A stretch of 64,000 nt of DNA, taken from contig NZ_VZPJ01000021.1 of NCBI RefSeq assembly GCF_008801605.1, forward strand, positions 1 through 64,000. The letters are read 5' to 3'. A program made the position numbers and the translations under genes. The notes beneath the pieces are model-generated. The model made no database searches. It saw only the letters and a program-made list of their open reading frames with translations, and was not told the origin of the DNA. Shown in pieces: positions 8,047 to 16,354 of this stretch. Numbering within the stretch: position 1 is the first letter of the stretch; every line of letters begins with the position of its first letter. The DNA comes from Pseudomonas brassicacearum subsp. brassicacearum. Its GTDB lineage: Bacteria > Pseudomonadota > Gammaproteobacteria > Pseudomonadales > Pseudomonadaceae.

Positions 8047-10938
8047 ATGCACACCGACACAACTCGCGAGAACCCGCAGGGCACCGCGCCGCTGGCCGCC
8101 GATTCGAACCCGGATCTGTCCGCCACCGCGCCGGGCCAACTGCGCGTGATCAAGCGTAACGGCACTGTCGTTCCTTACACCGATGACAAGATTACCGTCG
8201 CCATCACCAAAGCGTTTCTCGCAGTTGAAGGTGGCACCGCTGCCGCTTCGTCGCGAATCCATGACACCGTGGCCCGCCTGACCGAACAGGTCACCGCGAC
8301 CTTCAAGCGTCGCATGCCCTCGGGCGGCACCATCCACATCGAAGAAATCCAGGACCAGGTCGAACTGGCCCTGATGCGTGCTGGCGAGCAGAAAGTGGCC
8401 CGCGACTACGTGATCTACCGTGACTCCCGCGCCAAGGAGCGTGCTACCCGTTCCCCGGCCGACGCACCGGTCCAGGCCCACCCTTCGATCCGCATCGCCC
8501 GCGCCGACGGCAGCCTGGCGCCGCTGGACATGGGTCGCCTGAACACCATCGTCACCGAGGCCTGCGAAGGCCTGGAAGAAGTCGATGGCGACCTGATCCA
8601 GCGCGAAACCCTGAAGAACCTCTATGACGGCGTTGCTCTCAAGGACGTCAACACCGCGCTGGTGATGACCGCACGGACCCTGGTGGAACGCGAGCCGAAC
8701 TACTCCTTCGTGACCGCCCGCCTGCTGATGGACACCCTGCGTGCCGAAGGCCTGAGCTTCCTGGAAGTCGCCGAGAGCGCGACCCACCACGAAATGGTCG
8801 ACCTGTACGCCAAGGCATTGCCAGCTTATGTTGCCAAGGGTATCGAGTTCGAATTGCTGAACCCGGTCCTGGCTGAATTCGACCTGGAAAAACTCGGCAA
8901 GGCGATCAACCACGAGCGCGACCAGCAGTTCACCTACCTGGGCCTGCAAACCCTGTACGACCGTTACTTCATCCACAAGGATGGCGTGCGTTTCGAACTG
9001 CCGCAGATCTTCTTCATGCGCGTGGCCATGGGCCTGGCGATCGAAGAGAAGCAGCGTGAAGACCGTGCGATCGAGTTCTACAACCTGTTGTCGTCCTTCG
9101 ACTACATGGCCTCGACCCCGACCCTGTTCAACGCCGGTACCCTGCGTCCACAGCTGTCGAGCTGCTACCTGACCACCGTGCCGGACGACCTGTCGGGCAT
9201 CTACGGCGCCATCCACGACAACGCCATGCTGTCGAAATTCGCCGGCGGCCTGGGCAACGACTGGACCCCGGTTCGCGCATTGGGCTCGTACATCAAGGGC
9301 ACCAACGGCAAATCCCAGGGCGTCGTGCCGTTCCTCAAAGTGGTCAACGACACCGCGGTCGCGGTCAACCAGGGCGGCAAGCGCAAGGGCGCGGTCTGTG
9401 CCTACCTGGAAACCTGGCACATGGACATCGAAGAGTTCATCGAGCTGCGCAAGAACACCGGTGATGACCGTCGTCGTACCCACGACATGAACACCGCCAA
9501 CTGGATCCCTGACCTGTTCATGAAGCGCGTCTTCGATGACGGCAAGTGGACCCTGTTCTCGCCATCCGAAGTACCGGACCTGCACGACCTGACCGGCAAG
9601 GCTTTCGAAGAGCGCTACGAGTACTACGAAGCCCTGACCGAGTACAACAAGATCAAGCTGTTCAAAGTCGTCCAGGCCAAAGACCTGTGGCGCAAGATGC
9701 TCTCGATGCTGTTCGAAACCGGTCACCCATGGCTGACCTTCAAGGACCCGTGCAACCTGCGCAGCCCGCAGCAGCACGTGGGCGTGGTCCACAGCTCGAA
9801 CCTGTGCACCGAGATCACCCTGAACACCAACAAGGATGAGATCGCGGTCTGCAACCTGGGCTCGATCAACCTGCCGAACCACATCGTCGACGGCAAGCTG
9901 GACACCGCCAAGCTGCAGCGCACCGTGAACACCGCCGTGCGCATGCTCGACAACGTGATCGACATCAACTACTACTCGGTGCCACAGGCGAAGAACTCCA
10001 ACTTCAAGCACCGTCCGGTCGGCCTGGGCATCATGGGCTTCCAGGACGCCTTGTACCTGCAGCACATCCCGTACGGTTCCGATGCCGCGGTCGAGTTCGC
10101 CGACAAGTCCATGGAAGCGGTCAGCTACTACGCGATCCAGGCTTCCTGCGACCTGGCCGACGAGCGTGGCGCCTACGAGACGTTCCAGGGTTCGCTGTGG
10201 TCCCAGGGCATCCTGCCGCTGGACTCGCAACAGATCCTGATCGCCCAGCGTGGCCAGAAGTACATCGACGTTGACCTGAACGAATCCCTGGACTGGGCAC
10301 CGGTTCGCGCCCGTGTGCAGAAAGGCATCCGTAACTCCAACATCATGGCCATCGCACCGACCGCCACCATCGCCAACATCACCGGCGTGTCGCAGTCGAT
10401 CGAACCGACCTACCAGAACCTGTATGTGAAATCGAACCTGTCGGGCGAGTTCACCGTGATCAACCCGTACCTGGTTCGCGACCTCAAGGCCCGTGGCCTG
10501 TGGGACTCGGTCATGATCAACGACCTGAAGTACTACGACGGTTCGGTACAGCAGATCGAACGCATCCCGCAAGAACTCAAAGAGCTCTACGCAACGGCCT
10601 TCGAAGTGGACACCAAGTGGATCGTCGACGCCGCCAGCCGTCGCCAGAAGTGGATCGACCAGGCTCAATCGCTGAACCTGTACATCGCCGGCGCTTCGGG
10701 CAAGAAGCTGGACGTGACCTACCGCATGGCTTGGTACCGTGGCCTGAAAACCACTTACTACCTCCGTGCCCTGGCCGCGACCAGCACCGAGAAGTCGACC
10801 ATCAACACCGGCAAGCTGAACGCGGTTTCCAGCGGCGGCAACCACGGTGACGATTCGGTCCTGGCTGCTCCAGCCGGTCCTGCGCCAGTGCCAAAAGCCT
10901 GCGCGATCGACGAGCCGGATTGCGAAGCTTGCCAATAA
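8047..10938 (+). CDS. nrdA: Class Ia ribonucleoside-diphosphate reductase, alpha subunit
   Basis: NrdA reduces ribonucleoside diphosphates to deoxyribonucleotides, using a tyrosyl radical supplied by NrdB. The 963-aa length equals P. aeruginosa NrdA. Two ATP-cone domains are visible in tandem: RVIKRNGTVVPYTDDKI… (about residues 35-135) and SIRIARADGSLAPLDM… (about 148-235). The duplicated cone, with only the first binding dATP, is known for P. aeruginosa. Active-site cysteines occur in SSCYL (Cys373), NLCTEI (Cys587) and AVCNLG, and a C-terminal redox pair in CxxC of DCEACQ. I start at ATG 8047 (GGAG upstream). There is no intein. A terminator follows directly and nrdB is not adjacent. Confidence 0.97.
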   Translation: MHTDTTRENPQGTAPLAADSNPDLSATAPGQLRVIKRNGTVVPYTDDKITVAITKAFLAVEGGTAAASSRIHDTVARLTEQVTATFKRRMPSGGTIHIEEIQDQVELALMRAGEQKVARDYVIYRDSRAKERATRSPADAPVQAHPSIRIARADGSLAPLDMGRLNTIVTEACEGLEEVDGDLIQRETLKNLYDGVALKDVNTALVMTARTLVEREPNYSFVTARLLMDTLRAEGLSFLEVAESATHHEMVDLYAKALPAYVAKGIEFELLNPVLAEFDLEKLGKAINHERDQQFTYLGLQTLYDRYFIHKDGVRFELPQIFFMRVAMGLAIEEKQREDRAIEFYNLLSSFDYMASTPTLFNAGTLRPQLSSCYLTTVPDDLSGIYGAIHDNAMLSKFAGGLGNDWTPVRALGSYIKGTNGKSQGVVPFLKVVNDTAVAVNQGGKRKGAVCAYLETWHMDIEEFIELRKNTGDDRRRTHDMNTANWIPDLFMKRVFDDGKWTLFSPSEVPDLHDLTGKAFEERYEYYEALTEYNKIKLFKVVQAKDLWRKMLSMLFETGHPWLTFKDPCNLRSPQQHVGVVHSSNLCTEITLNTNKDEIAVCNLGSINLPNHIVDGKLDTAKLQRTVNTAVRMLDNVIDINYYSVPQAKNSNFKHRPVGLGIMGFQDALYLQHIPYGSDAAVEFADKSMEAVSYYAIQASCDLADERGAYETFQGSLWSQGILPLDSQQILIAQRGQKYIDVDLNESLDWAPVRARVQKGIRNSNIMAIAPTATIANITGVSQSIEPTYQNLYVKSNLSGEFTVINPYLVRDLKARGLWDSVMINDLKYYDGSVQQIERIPQELKELYATAFEVDTKWIVDAASRRQKWIDQAQSLNLYIAGASGKKLDVTYRMAWYRGLKTTYYLRALAATSTEKSTINTGKLNAVSSGGNHGDDSVLAAPAGPAPVPKACAIDEPDCEACQ

Positions 10939-10975
10939 GCTGAGCGAGTGGGCGCGTAAAGGCGCCTACTGAAAG

Positions 10976-11016
10976 AAACCCCCGATAGACCGCTGGTTTA
11001 TCGGGGGTTTTCTTTT
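10976..11016 (+). terminator. nrdA intrinsic terminator
   Basis: AAACCCCCGATA (10976-10987) pairs with TATCGGGGGTTT (10999-11010) and is followed by a T-rich stretch, 38 bp after the nrdA stop. It argues that nrdA is a single-gene transcript. Confidence 0.9.
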
Positions 11017-11041
11017 GCCTGGAGGAACACCCCAAGGCAAA

Positions 11042-11182
11042 TGTGGGAGCAAGGCTTGCCCGCGATGACGGTGACACACCTCATAAGGATGCGAACTGAC
11101 CCACCGCTACCGCGAGCAAGCTCAGCTCCCACATTGGAATGCGTACGACTGTGGGAGCGAGCTTGCTCCGGGCGGCGATCCG
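11042..11182. repeat. Cluster of three REP elements
   Basis: Two REPs form an inverted pair (about 11042-11070 and 11108-11135) and a third, partly degenerate copy follows at about 11150-11182. Together with the two flanking terminators they fill the nrdA-flgE gap; no gene is seen between 10939 and 11277. Confidence 0.8.
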
Positions 11183-11222
11183 ACGATGAGGCCAGAACAA
11201 ACAACACAAATCACCGCCCATG

Positions 11223-11248
11223 AAAAAAGCCCCTCTTGCGAGGGGCTT
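11223..11248 (-). terminator. flgBCDE terminator
   Basis: AAGCCCCTC and GAGGGGCTT are separated by TTGC; on the minus strand the stem is followed by six T. It lies 30 bp beyond the flgE stop. Confidence 0.88.
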
Positions 11249-11277
11249 CTTGTGCAGCCTTCAAGCCACTATCGATA

Positions 11278-12576
11278 TCAAGCCATCTGAATGATGGTCT
11301 GCATGATAGTGCTTTGGGTGGAGATGGTCTTGGCGTTCGCCTGGTAGTTGCTTTGCGCCTTGATCAGCTCGACCAGTTCGTTGGTCAGGTTGACGTTGGA
11401 TTCTTCCAGGGAGTTGGAAACGATCGAACCCAGGGTACCGGTTTGCGGGGCATCGTAGCCCGGGATGCCCGACGCGAAGGTTTCTTTCCAGCTGGTGCCG
11501 CCTACCGGCTGCAAGCCTTGCTCGTTGGTGAAGCTGGCGAGCGCGAGCTGGCCGATCGGCTTGGTCTGGTTGTTGCTGAAGTTGGCCAGCAACACACCAC
11601 TGCCGTCGATGGTCAGGTTGGTGATCTGGCCAGTGGCGTAGCCGTTCTGGGTTGGGATCGAGCGGGCGGTGTCGGCGTTGAATTGGGTGGTGTTGCCCAT
11701 GGAAATCGTGATGGTTGGCGCACTCGCGGCGCCGTTGGCGGCCCATACGCCGTTGGTCACAGTGCCGGGAACCCAACCGGTCAGTACCAGATCGCTATTG
11801 ACCGTCGCTGGCGGCGTGGTGACCGTGGTCAACTTGCCGCTCGAATCGAAGTTCATGGTCGAAGGGACCGGCGCAGTAGCGCCCGTCGTGGTCGGCAAGG
11901 TGCCGTTCAGGTTACGACCATCGATCAAGGTATAGACGTTCCAGGTGTTGCCGGCAGTCTTGACCATGTATTGGTCCATGGAGTGCTGGTTACCCTGAGT
12001 ATCGTAGACCGGGGTGGTGAATTGTTTGGTGAACGTGGCGGTGTCGCTTGGATTGAACGCCGCGGTGATCGCCGTTGCCGTCGAATTCAGGTTGATCGTC
12101 GAGGAAACCAGGCTGGTGGCGCTCGGCGGCAGGTTCGAGGTGTCGATGCGCAGGTCGGTCAAGATGCCGTTCTGGATCTTGCCGTTGGCATCCACGCCAT
12201 AGCCCTGCAGGCGCGAAGTGCCGTCGCTGTTGGTGATATAGCCTTCCTTGTCGGTCTTGAAGGTACCGGCACGGGTGTAGCTCAGGGAGCCGTCATTGCT
12301 CAGGACAAAGAAGCCCTGGCCCTGGATGCCCATGTCCAGTACGTTGCCGGTGTTGTTCACATCACCCTGGCCGAACTGCTGGGAAACGTTGGCCAGGCGC
12401 ACGCCGTTACCGACGGTCTTGCTGCCCGAACCCAGCTTGGTGGCCGAGTAGACGTCTTCGAATTCCGCGCGGGACGATTTGAAACCGGTGGTCGCCACGT
12501 TGGCGATGTTGTTGCCGGTCACGTCCAGCTGTTTGTTGGCTGCATAGAGACCGCTAAGGCCGATGTTGAAAGACAT
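11278..12576 (-). CDS. flgE: Flagellar hook protein FlgE
   Basis: FlgE polymerises into the curved hook joining rod and filament; export is through the flagellar type III system. The 432-aa protein starts MSFNIGLSGLYAANKQLD and carries the conserved rod/hook N-terminal helix with GNNIANVATTGFK. It ends with the matching C-terminal helix (NVNLTNELVELIKAQ… and STIMQTIIQMA). The middle part is the variable D1/D2 region. It is the last gene of flgBCDE and is followed by a terminator. Length is typical for Pseudomonas FlgE, which varies between strains in the central domain. Confidence 0.96.
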   Translation of the reverse strand: MSFNIGLSGLYAANKQLDVTGNNIANVATTGFKSSRAEFEDVYSATKLGSGSKTVGNGVRLANVSQQFGQGDVNNTGNVLDMGIQGQGFFVLSNDGSLSYTRAGTFKTDKEGYITNSDGTSRLQGYGVDANGKIQNGILTDLRIDTSNLPPSATSLVSSTINLNSTATAITAAFNPSDTATFTKQFTTPVYDTQGNQHSMDQYMVKTAGNTWNVYTLIDGRNLNGTLPTTTGATAPVPSTMNFDSSGKLTTVTTPPATVNSDLVLTGWVPGTVTNGVWAANGAASAPTITISMGNTTQFNADTARSIPTQNGYATGQITNLTIDGSGVLLANFSNNQTKPIGQLALASFTNEQGLQPVGGTSWKETFASGIPGYDAPQTGTLGSIVSNSLEESNVNLTNELVELIKAQSNYQANAKTISTQSTIMQTIIQMA

Positions 12577-12604
12577 GTTGACTCCTTTTGCCGGTTAGTC
12601 GGCT

Positions 12605-13327
12605 CTACATACCAATAGTTTGTACTTTGGACAGGGCAATGCTGCCCAGCCCGGCCAGGTTGAGCATCAGCTCACCGCCCGTCTGGCTGATCGTCACGCT
12701 GCTGACCGTGGCCGGCAGGTTGGTGATCAGCGACGTGGCCTTGCCGTCGATGGTGGTCGAGGCCGCGAAGGTGTAAGTGCCCGATTCAACGACCGCGCCC
12801 GCATCGTTCTTGCCGTCCCAGATGAACGCGGAGTTGCCGGCGTTCTGGCTGCCCAAGTCGATGGTGCGAACGGTCTTGCCGTCCTTGTCCACGATCTTGA
12901 CCGCGACGGAGGACACCGATGTTGGTACCACCACCGTGCCATTGAGGCTCTTGGAGGTATCGACCACAGCCTTGTCGCCCGGGGCAATGACCGAGCGACC
13001 GACCAGCGACGAGGCTTGCAGGGCCTGGGACGAGTTGTAGTTGCCGGCGATGCCGCTCACGGTCTCGTTGAGGGTGGTGATGCCTTCCAGGCTGCTGAAC
13101 TGCGCCAGTTGGGCAACGAACTCGCCGTTATCCTGTGGCTCCAGCGGGTTCTGGTTTTTCAGCTGGGTGACCAGCAACTGCAGGAACGCATCCTTGCCCA
13201 ATTCCTTCTTGCCGGTGGCCGCACCGGTCGCCGCGCCCAGGGCATCGGTGGTGGTGCTGGTCTTGACCGAGGAGTTGGCCAGAATCTCGTTGAGGCTCAA
13301 ACCACTTGTTGTACTGGTAACGCTCAT
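12605..13327 (-). CDS. flgD: Hook cap / hook assembly protein FlgD
   Basis: FlgD forms the scaffold cap at the hook tip that guides FlgE assembly and is then discarded. The 240-aa product has the conserved N-terminal half (GKDAFLQLLVTQLKNQNPLEPQD, about residues 44-66, containing the family signature QLKNQNPLEP) and a C-terminal FlgD Ig-like/tudor region with WDGKNDAGAVVESGTY. It sits between flgC (15 bp upstream) and flgE (28 bp downstream). Confidence 0.96.
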   Translation of the reverse strand: MSVTSTTSGLSLNEILANSSVKTSTTTDALGAATGAATGKKELGKDAFLQLLVTQLKNQNPLEPQDNGEFVAQLAQFSSLEGITTLNETVSGIAGNYNSSQALQASSLVGRSVIAPGDKAVVDTSKSLNGTVVVPTSVSSVAVKIVDKDGKTVRTIDLGSQNAGNSAFIWDGKNDAGAVVESGTYTFAASTTIDGKATSLITNLPATVSSVTISQTGGELMLNLAGLGSIALSKVQTIGM

Positions 13328-13342
13328 GTGACTCGCCCCTTA

Positions 13343-13786
13343 TCACTGACCGAGGGTCAGGACCTTCTGCATCATGGTTTTGGCGGTGTTCATCATTTCG
13401 GCGTTGGTCTGGAACGAACGACTGGCGGAAATCATGTCGGCCATTTCTTCGACGACGTTGACGTTCGGGTAGTAGACATACCCCTTGGCATCAGCGGCCG
13501 GATGGTTTGGCTCATAACGGGCTTCGAGGTTGCTCTGGTCTTCGACCACGCCAAGCACCTGCACGCCCTGCCCGGCCGCGTCCTGCTCCTGGAACAGCGA
13601 GTCGCTACCGCCGGACTGGCCACCCTGGAACATGGTGGCGAATACCGGGTGGCGGGCGCGGTAGGTCTGGTCGATGCTCGACGAAACGGTCTCGGCGTTG
13701 GCGATGTTACTGGCGACGGTGTTCAGGCGAGTGGTCTGGGCACTCATGGCACTGCCGGCAATGTTGAATACGCTAGCAATCGACAT
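13343..13786 (-). CDS. flgC: Flagellar basal-body rod protein FlgC
   Basis: This 147-aa proximal rod component has the N-terminal rod motif SAQTTRLNTVASNIANAET and the C-terminal helix with VEEMADMISASRSFQTNAEM, both diagnostic of FlgC. It starts 3 bp after the flgB stop, so the two are almost certainly co-translated. Confidence 0.96.
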   Translation of the reverse strand: MSIASVFNIAGSAMSAQTTRLNTVASNIANAETVSSSIDQTYRARHPVFATMFQGGQSGGSDSLFQEQDAAGQGVQVLGVVEDQSNLEARYEPNHPAADAKGYVYYPNVNVVEEMADMISASRSFQTNAEMMNTAKTMMQKVLTLGQ

Positions 13787-13789
13787 GGC

Positions 13790-14197
13790 TTACTCTCCGC
13801 GCAGGGCCGATACCAGCCCTTTGAACTTGCTGTTGAGCAGGGTGAAGCTGGCCTGGAAGTTCACGGAGTTTTCCGCGTAGTTGGACTGTTCCAGTTGAGC
13901 GTCTACGGTGTTCTGGTCGATCGAAGGCTGCATCGGCGTGCGATACATCAGCGATTCGTCGCCATTGCCCAGGCCTTCGGCTTCGATATGACGGCTGTTG
14001 GTCATGTTCAAGGCGAAGTGGCCGTTCTTGGTCTTCTCGTTCTGCTCGGCGAGCACTTTGGAAAAGTCCAGGTCACGCGCCTTGTAGTTCGGGGTGTCGG
14101 CGTTGGCGATGTTGTTGGCCAGGACTTCGGCACGCTGGGCGCGGAAGCTCAGGGCCTGTTCGTGGATACCGAGCGCTTTATCGAAGCTGATGCTCAT
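13790..14197 (-). CDS. flgB: Flagellar basal-body rod protein FlgB
   Basis: This 135-aa proximal rod protein is the first gene of flgBCDE. Residues near 20-45 (LSFRAQRAEVLANNIANADT) and the C-terminal NYAENSVNFQASFTLL are FlgB signatures. I start at ATG 14197 (MSISFDKALG, AAAGG upstream); an in-frame extension to 14299 would run across the sigma54 promoter and is unlikely. Confidence 0.95.
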   Translation of the reverse strand: MSISFDKALGIHEQALSFRAQRAEVLANNIANADTPNYKARDLDFSKVLAEQNEKTKNGHFALNMTNSRHIEAEGLGNGDESLMYRTPMQPSIDQNTVDAQLEQSNYAENSVNFQASFTLLNSKFKGLVSALRGE

Positions 14198-14240
14198 GTC
14201 GGAAACCTTTGGGTGACCAGAATGTACGTGCGATGAACTT

Positions 14241-14256
14241 AGCAAGCAGCGTGCCA
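14241..14256 (-). promoter_or_regulatory. Sigma54 promoter of flgBCDE
   Basis: On the minus strand TGGCACGCTGCTTGCT matches the sigma54 consensus (TGGCAC-N5-TTGCW) completely. It lies 44 bp ahead of flgB. In Pseudomonas this operon is transcribed by RpoN with the FleSR two-component activator. Confidence 0.9.
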
Positions 14257-14310
14257 CTTTGGAAAACCCCATAAACCGGGGCTTTGCGGGCATCGGCAAA
14301 GCGGCAATGC

Positions 14311-14352
14311 CAGAAAAGCGGCAACTGGCTTCCGCTGGCTGCCGCTTTTCTG
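14311..14352. repeat. Inverted repeat upstream of the flgB promoter
   Basis: CAGAAAAGCGGCA (14311-14323) is exactly complementary to 14340-14352, around a 16-nt centre. It is about 55-110 bp upstream of the sigma54 element, the usual distance for an enhancer-binding protein site. It has no T-tract. A binding role for FleR or FleQ is inference only. Confidence 0.6.
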
Positions 14353-14414
14353 CCGCTTCTCAAGGGCAAATGACATTCGAACTGTGGGAGCGGGATTAGT
14401 GGTGACCGGCAGGC

Positions 14415-14451
14415 ATAAAAAAACGGGAGCCCGTGGGGACTCCCGTTTTTT
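14415..14451 (-). terminator. cheV-cheR terminator
   Basis: The stem AACGGGAG / CTCCCGTT has seven T after it on the minus strand and lies 16 bp beyond the cheR stop. Confidence 0.9.
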
Positions 14452-14466
14452 GACAGTTCAAGCCAA

Positions 14467-15294
14467 TCACTTTGCCTGGTAGATGATCCCCGGACTGCAC
14501 TGGACCATCTGGTAATGATCCGGCAAACCGTTCAACGCCTCGGAGGCACCGAGGAACAGGTAGCCGCCCGGCTTGAGCGTGCTGTGGATGCGCAGCAGGA
14601 TGTCTTTCTTCACTTCGGCGGAGAAGTAGATCAGTACGTTGCGGCAGAACACGATGTCGAACTTGCCCAGGCTGGCATAGCTATCCAGCAGGTTGAACGA
14701 GCGGAACTCCACCCGGCTCTTGATCGGCGCCTTGACCACCCATTTACCCGGCCCTTTCGGATCGAAGTAACGTTGCAGGCGATCCGGCGACAGGCCCCGG
14801 CCGATAGCCAGGCTGTCGTACTCGCCGGTCTTGCAGTTATTGAGCATGGTCCCGGACAGGTCGGTGGCGACAATCTGCACGCCGCCTTTCAACTGGCCGA
14901 GGTTGGACCGCTCGAACTCATCGATGGACATCGACAGCGAATAGGGTTCCTGCCCCGACGAACAGGCCGCCGACCAGATCCGCAGACGCTGGCCCGGGCT
15001 GGCCTTGATGGCCGCCGGCAGCACTTTGTTCTTCAACACCTCAAACGGATAGGTGTCACGAAACCACAAGGTTTCGTTGGTGGTCATCGCGTCCACCACC
15101 ATTTCGCGCAAGCCACTGCGCGGTTGGGTCTGGATACGCTGCACCAGTTCGCCCAATGACTTGAGGCCCTGCTGTTCCATCAATTTATTGAGACGGCTCG
15201 ACACCAGGTATTGCTTGTTTTCACCAAGCAAGATGCCACAGGCTTTTTCCAGGAAGACCCGGAACTGTTCGAAATCCAAATTACCCGTAGACAA
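14467..15294 (-). CDS. cheR: Chemotaxis protein methyltransferase CheR
   Basis: CheR methylates glutamates of chemoreceptors using S-adenosylmethionine. The product is about 275 aa: an N-terminal helical CheR domain (to about residue 85), then the SAM-dependent fold with the binding motif SAACSSGQEPYSLSM and the family block FDIVFCRNVLIYFS. No ATG fits; TTG at 15294 (STGNLDFEQFRVF) has GAGG 8 nt upstream and gives the P. aeruginosa CheR1 length, so I prefer it over longer in-frame extensions. It follows cheV by 54 bp, next to flagellar genes, the conserved Pseudomonas order. Confidence 0.94.
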   Translation of the reverse strand: MSTGNLDFEQFRVFLEKACGILLGENKQYLVSSRLNKLMEQQGLKSLGELVQRIQTQPRSGLREMVVDAMTTNETLWFRDTYPFEVLKNKVLPAAIKASPGQRLRIWSAACSSGQEPYSLSMSIDEFERSNLGQLKGGVQIVATDLSGTMLNNCKTGEYDSLAIGRGLSPDRLQRYFDPKGPGKWVVKAPIKSRVEFRSFNLLDSYASLGKFDIVFCRNVLIYFSAEVKKDILLRIHSTLKPGGYLFLGASEALNGLPDHYQMVQCSPGIIYQAK

Positions 15295-15348
15295 GATACC
15301 GCCTCTTTCATCGTGTTGACTTGCCGGGCGCACAACGCGCCCGACCTT

Positions 15349-16275
15349 TTATTCTGCTGCCTTGATCCGCTCGACGACCCGGGAAGCCAGGTCATCTGGA
15401 CGGAATTTCGCCAGGAAATCGTCGGCGCCGACCTTCTTGACCATCGCCTGGTTGAAAACCCCGGACAACGAAGTATGCAAGATGATGTGCAGCTTTTGCA
15501 TGCGCGGATCGCTGCGGATTTCCGACGTCAGGGTGTACCCATCCATCTCCGGCATTTCAATGTCGGAGATCATCATCAGGAACTCTTCCTCAGGCTTCTT
15601 GCCCTCGTCGACCAGCTTGCGCAGGTAATCGAGCGCCTGTCGCCCGTCGTTCAACGCCACCACCTCGACACCGACCGTTTGCAGGCAACGGGTCACCTGC
15701 TTGCGGGCCACTGAAGAGTCGTCGACGGTCAACACCCGCAGCGAAATCGCCTTGTGCTGGGTTTCGGCATCCACCACTCCCACGGAGATCGCTTCCGGCG
15801 TGGGCGCTACTTCGGCGAGGATCTTCTCCACGTCGATGATTTCCACCAACTGGTTATCGACCCGGGTCACTGCCGTGAGGTAGTGATCGCGGCCGGTGCC
15901 CTTGGGCGGTGGATGGATCTCTTCCCAGTTCATGTTGACGATGCGCTCCACCGAGCGAACCAGGAATCCCTGGGTCTTGGTGTTGTACTCGGTGATGATC
16001 ACAAACGGATTGCTCTGGTCCAGCAGCCGGCCGGAACCGGTCGCCATCGCCAGGTCGAGAATCGGGATGGTCGCACCCCGGATATTGGCCACACCGCACA
16101 CGACGGGGCTGGATTTGGGCATCAGGGTCAGCTTGGGGCATTGCAGCACCTCGCGGACCTTGAATACGTTGATCCCATACATTTGTTGGCCGTCGAGACG
16201 GAACAACAACAGCTCCAGGCGATTCTGACCGACCAGCTGAGTGCGCTGGTTTACCGAATCCATTACTCCCGCCAT
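15349..16275 (-). CDS. cheV: Chemotaxis coupling protein CheV (CheW-receiver fusion)
   Basis: This 308-aa scaffold links receptors to CheA. An N-terminal CheW domain (about residues 15-160; LLFRLDGQQMYGINVFKVRE) is fused to a receiver domain (about 180-305) with the acidic pair in TVDDSSVARK and the phospho-acceptor Asp in MISDIEMPEMDG. The ATG at 16275 has TAGGAG 7 nt upstream; ATG 16263 is an alternative. It is divergent from flgA and cotranscribed with cheR. Confidence 0.95.
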   Translation of the reverse strand: MAGVMDSVNQRTQLVGQNRLELLLFRLDGQQMYGINVFKVREVLQCPKLTLMPKSSPVVCGVANIRGATIPILDLAMATGSGRLLDQSNPFVIITEYNTKTQGFLVRSVERIVNMNWEEIHPPPKGTGRDHYLTAVTRVDNQLVEIIDVEKILAEVAPTPEAISVGVVDAETQHKAISLRVLTVDDSSVARKQVTRCLQTVGVEVVALNDGRQALDYLRKLVDEGKKPEEEFLMMISDIEMPEMDGYTLTSEIRSDPRMQKLHIILHTSLSGVFNQAMVKKVGADDFLAKFRPDDLASRVVERIKAAE

Positions 16276-16327
16276 GCCCTGACTCCTACCTAACGCTAAT
16301 GTGTCCGACGCGCATTCATTCACTAAA

Positions 16328-16343
16328 CGGCACGGGGCTTGCT
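16328..16343 (+). promoter_or_regulatory. Candidate sigma54 promoter of flgA
   Basis: CGGCACGGGGCTTGCT fits sigma54 at all but the first base. Transcription would begin about 12 nt past the GC, at roughly 16353, almost on the flgA ATG (16355). flgA is a FleQ/RpoN-dependent gene in P. aeruginosa, which supports the call, but the very short leader is odd. Confidence 0.6.
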
Positions 16344-16354
16344 ATTGAACCGGC

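Noticed and set aside
7984..10935. A 983-codon open frame antisense to nrdA
   Set aside because: nrdA is a certain gene with full conservation; the antisense frame results from its codon bias and shows no domain.
11042..11182. Possible CRISPR-like spacing of repeats
   Set aside because: The units are REP palindromes in mixed orientation with no regular spacers; no cas genes are in the window.
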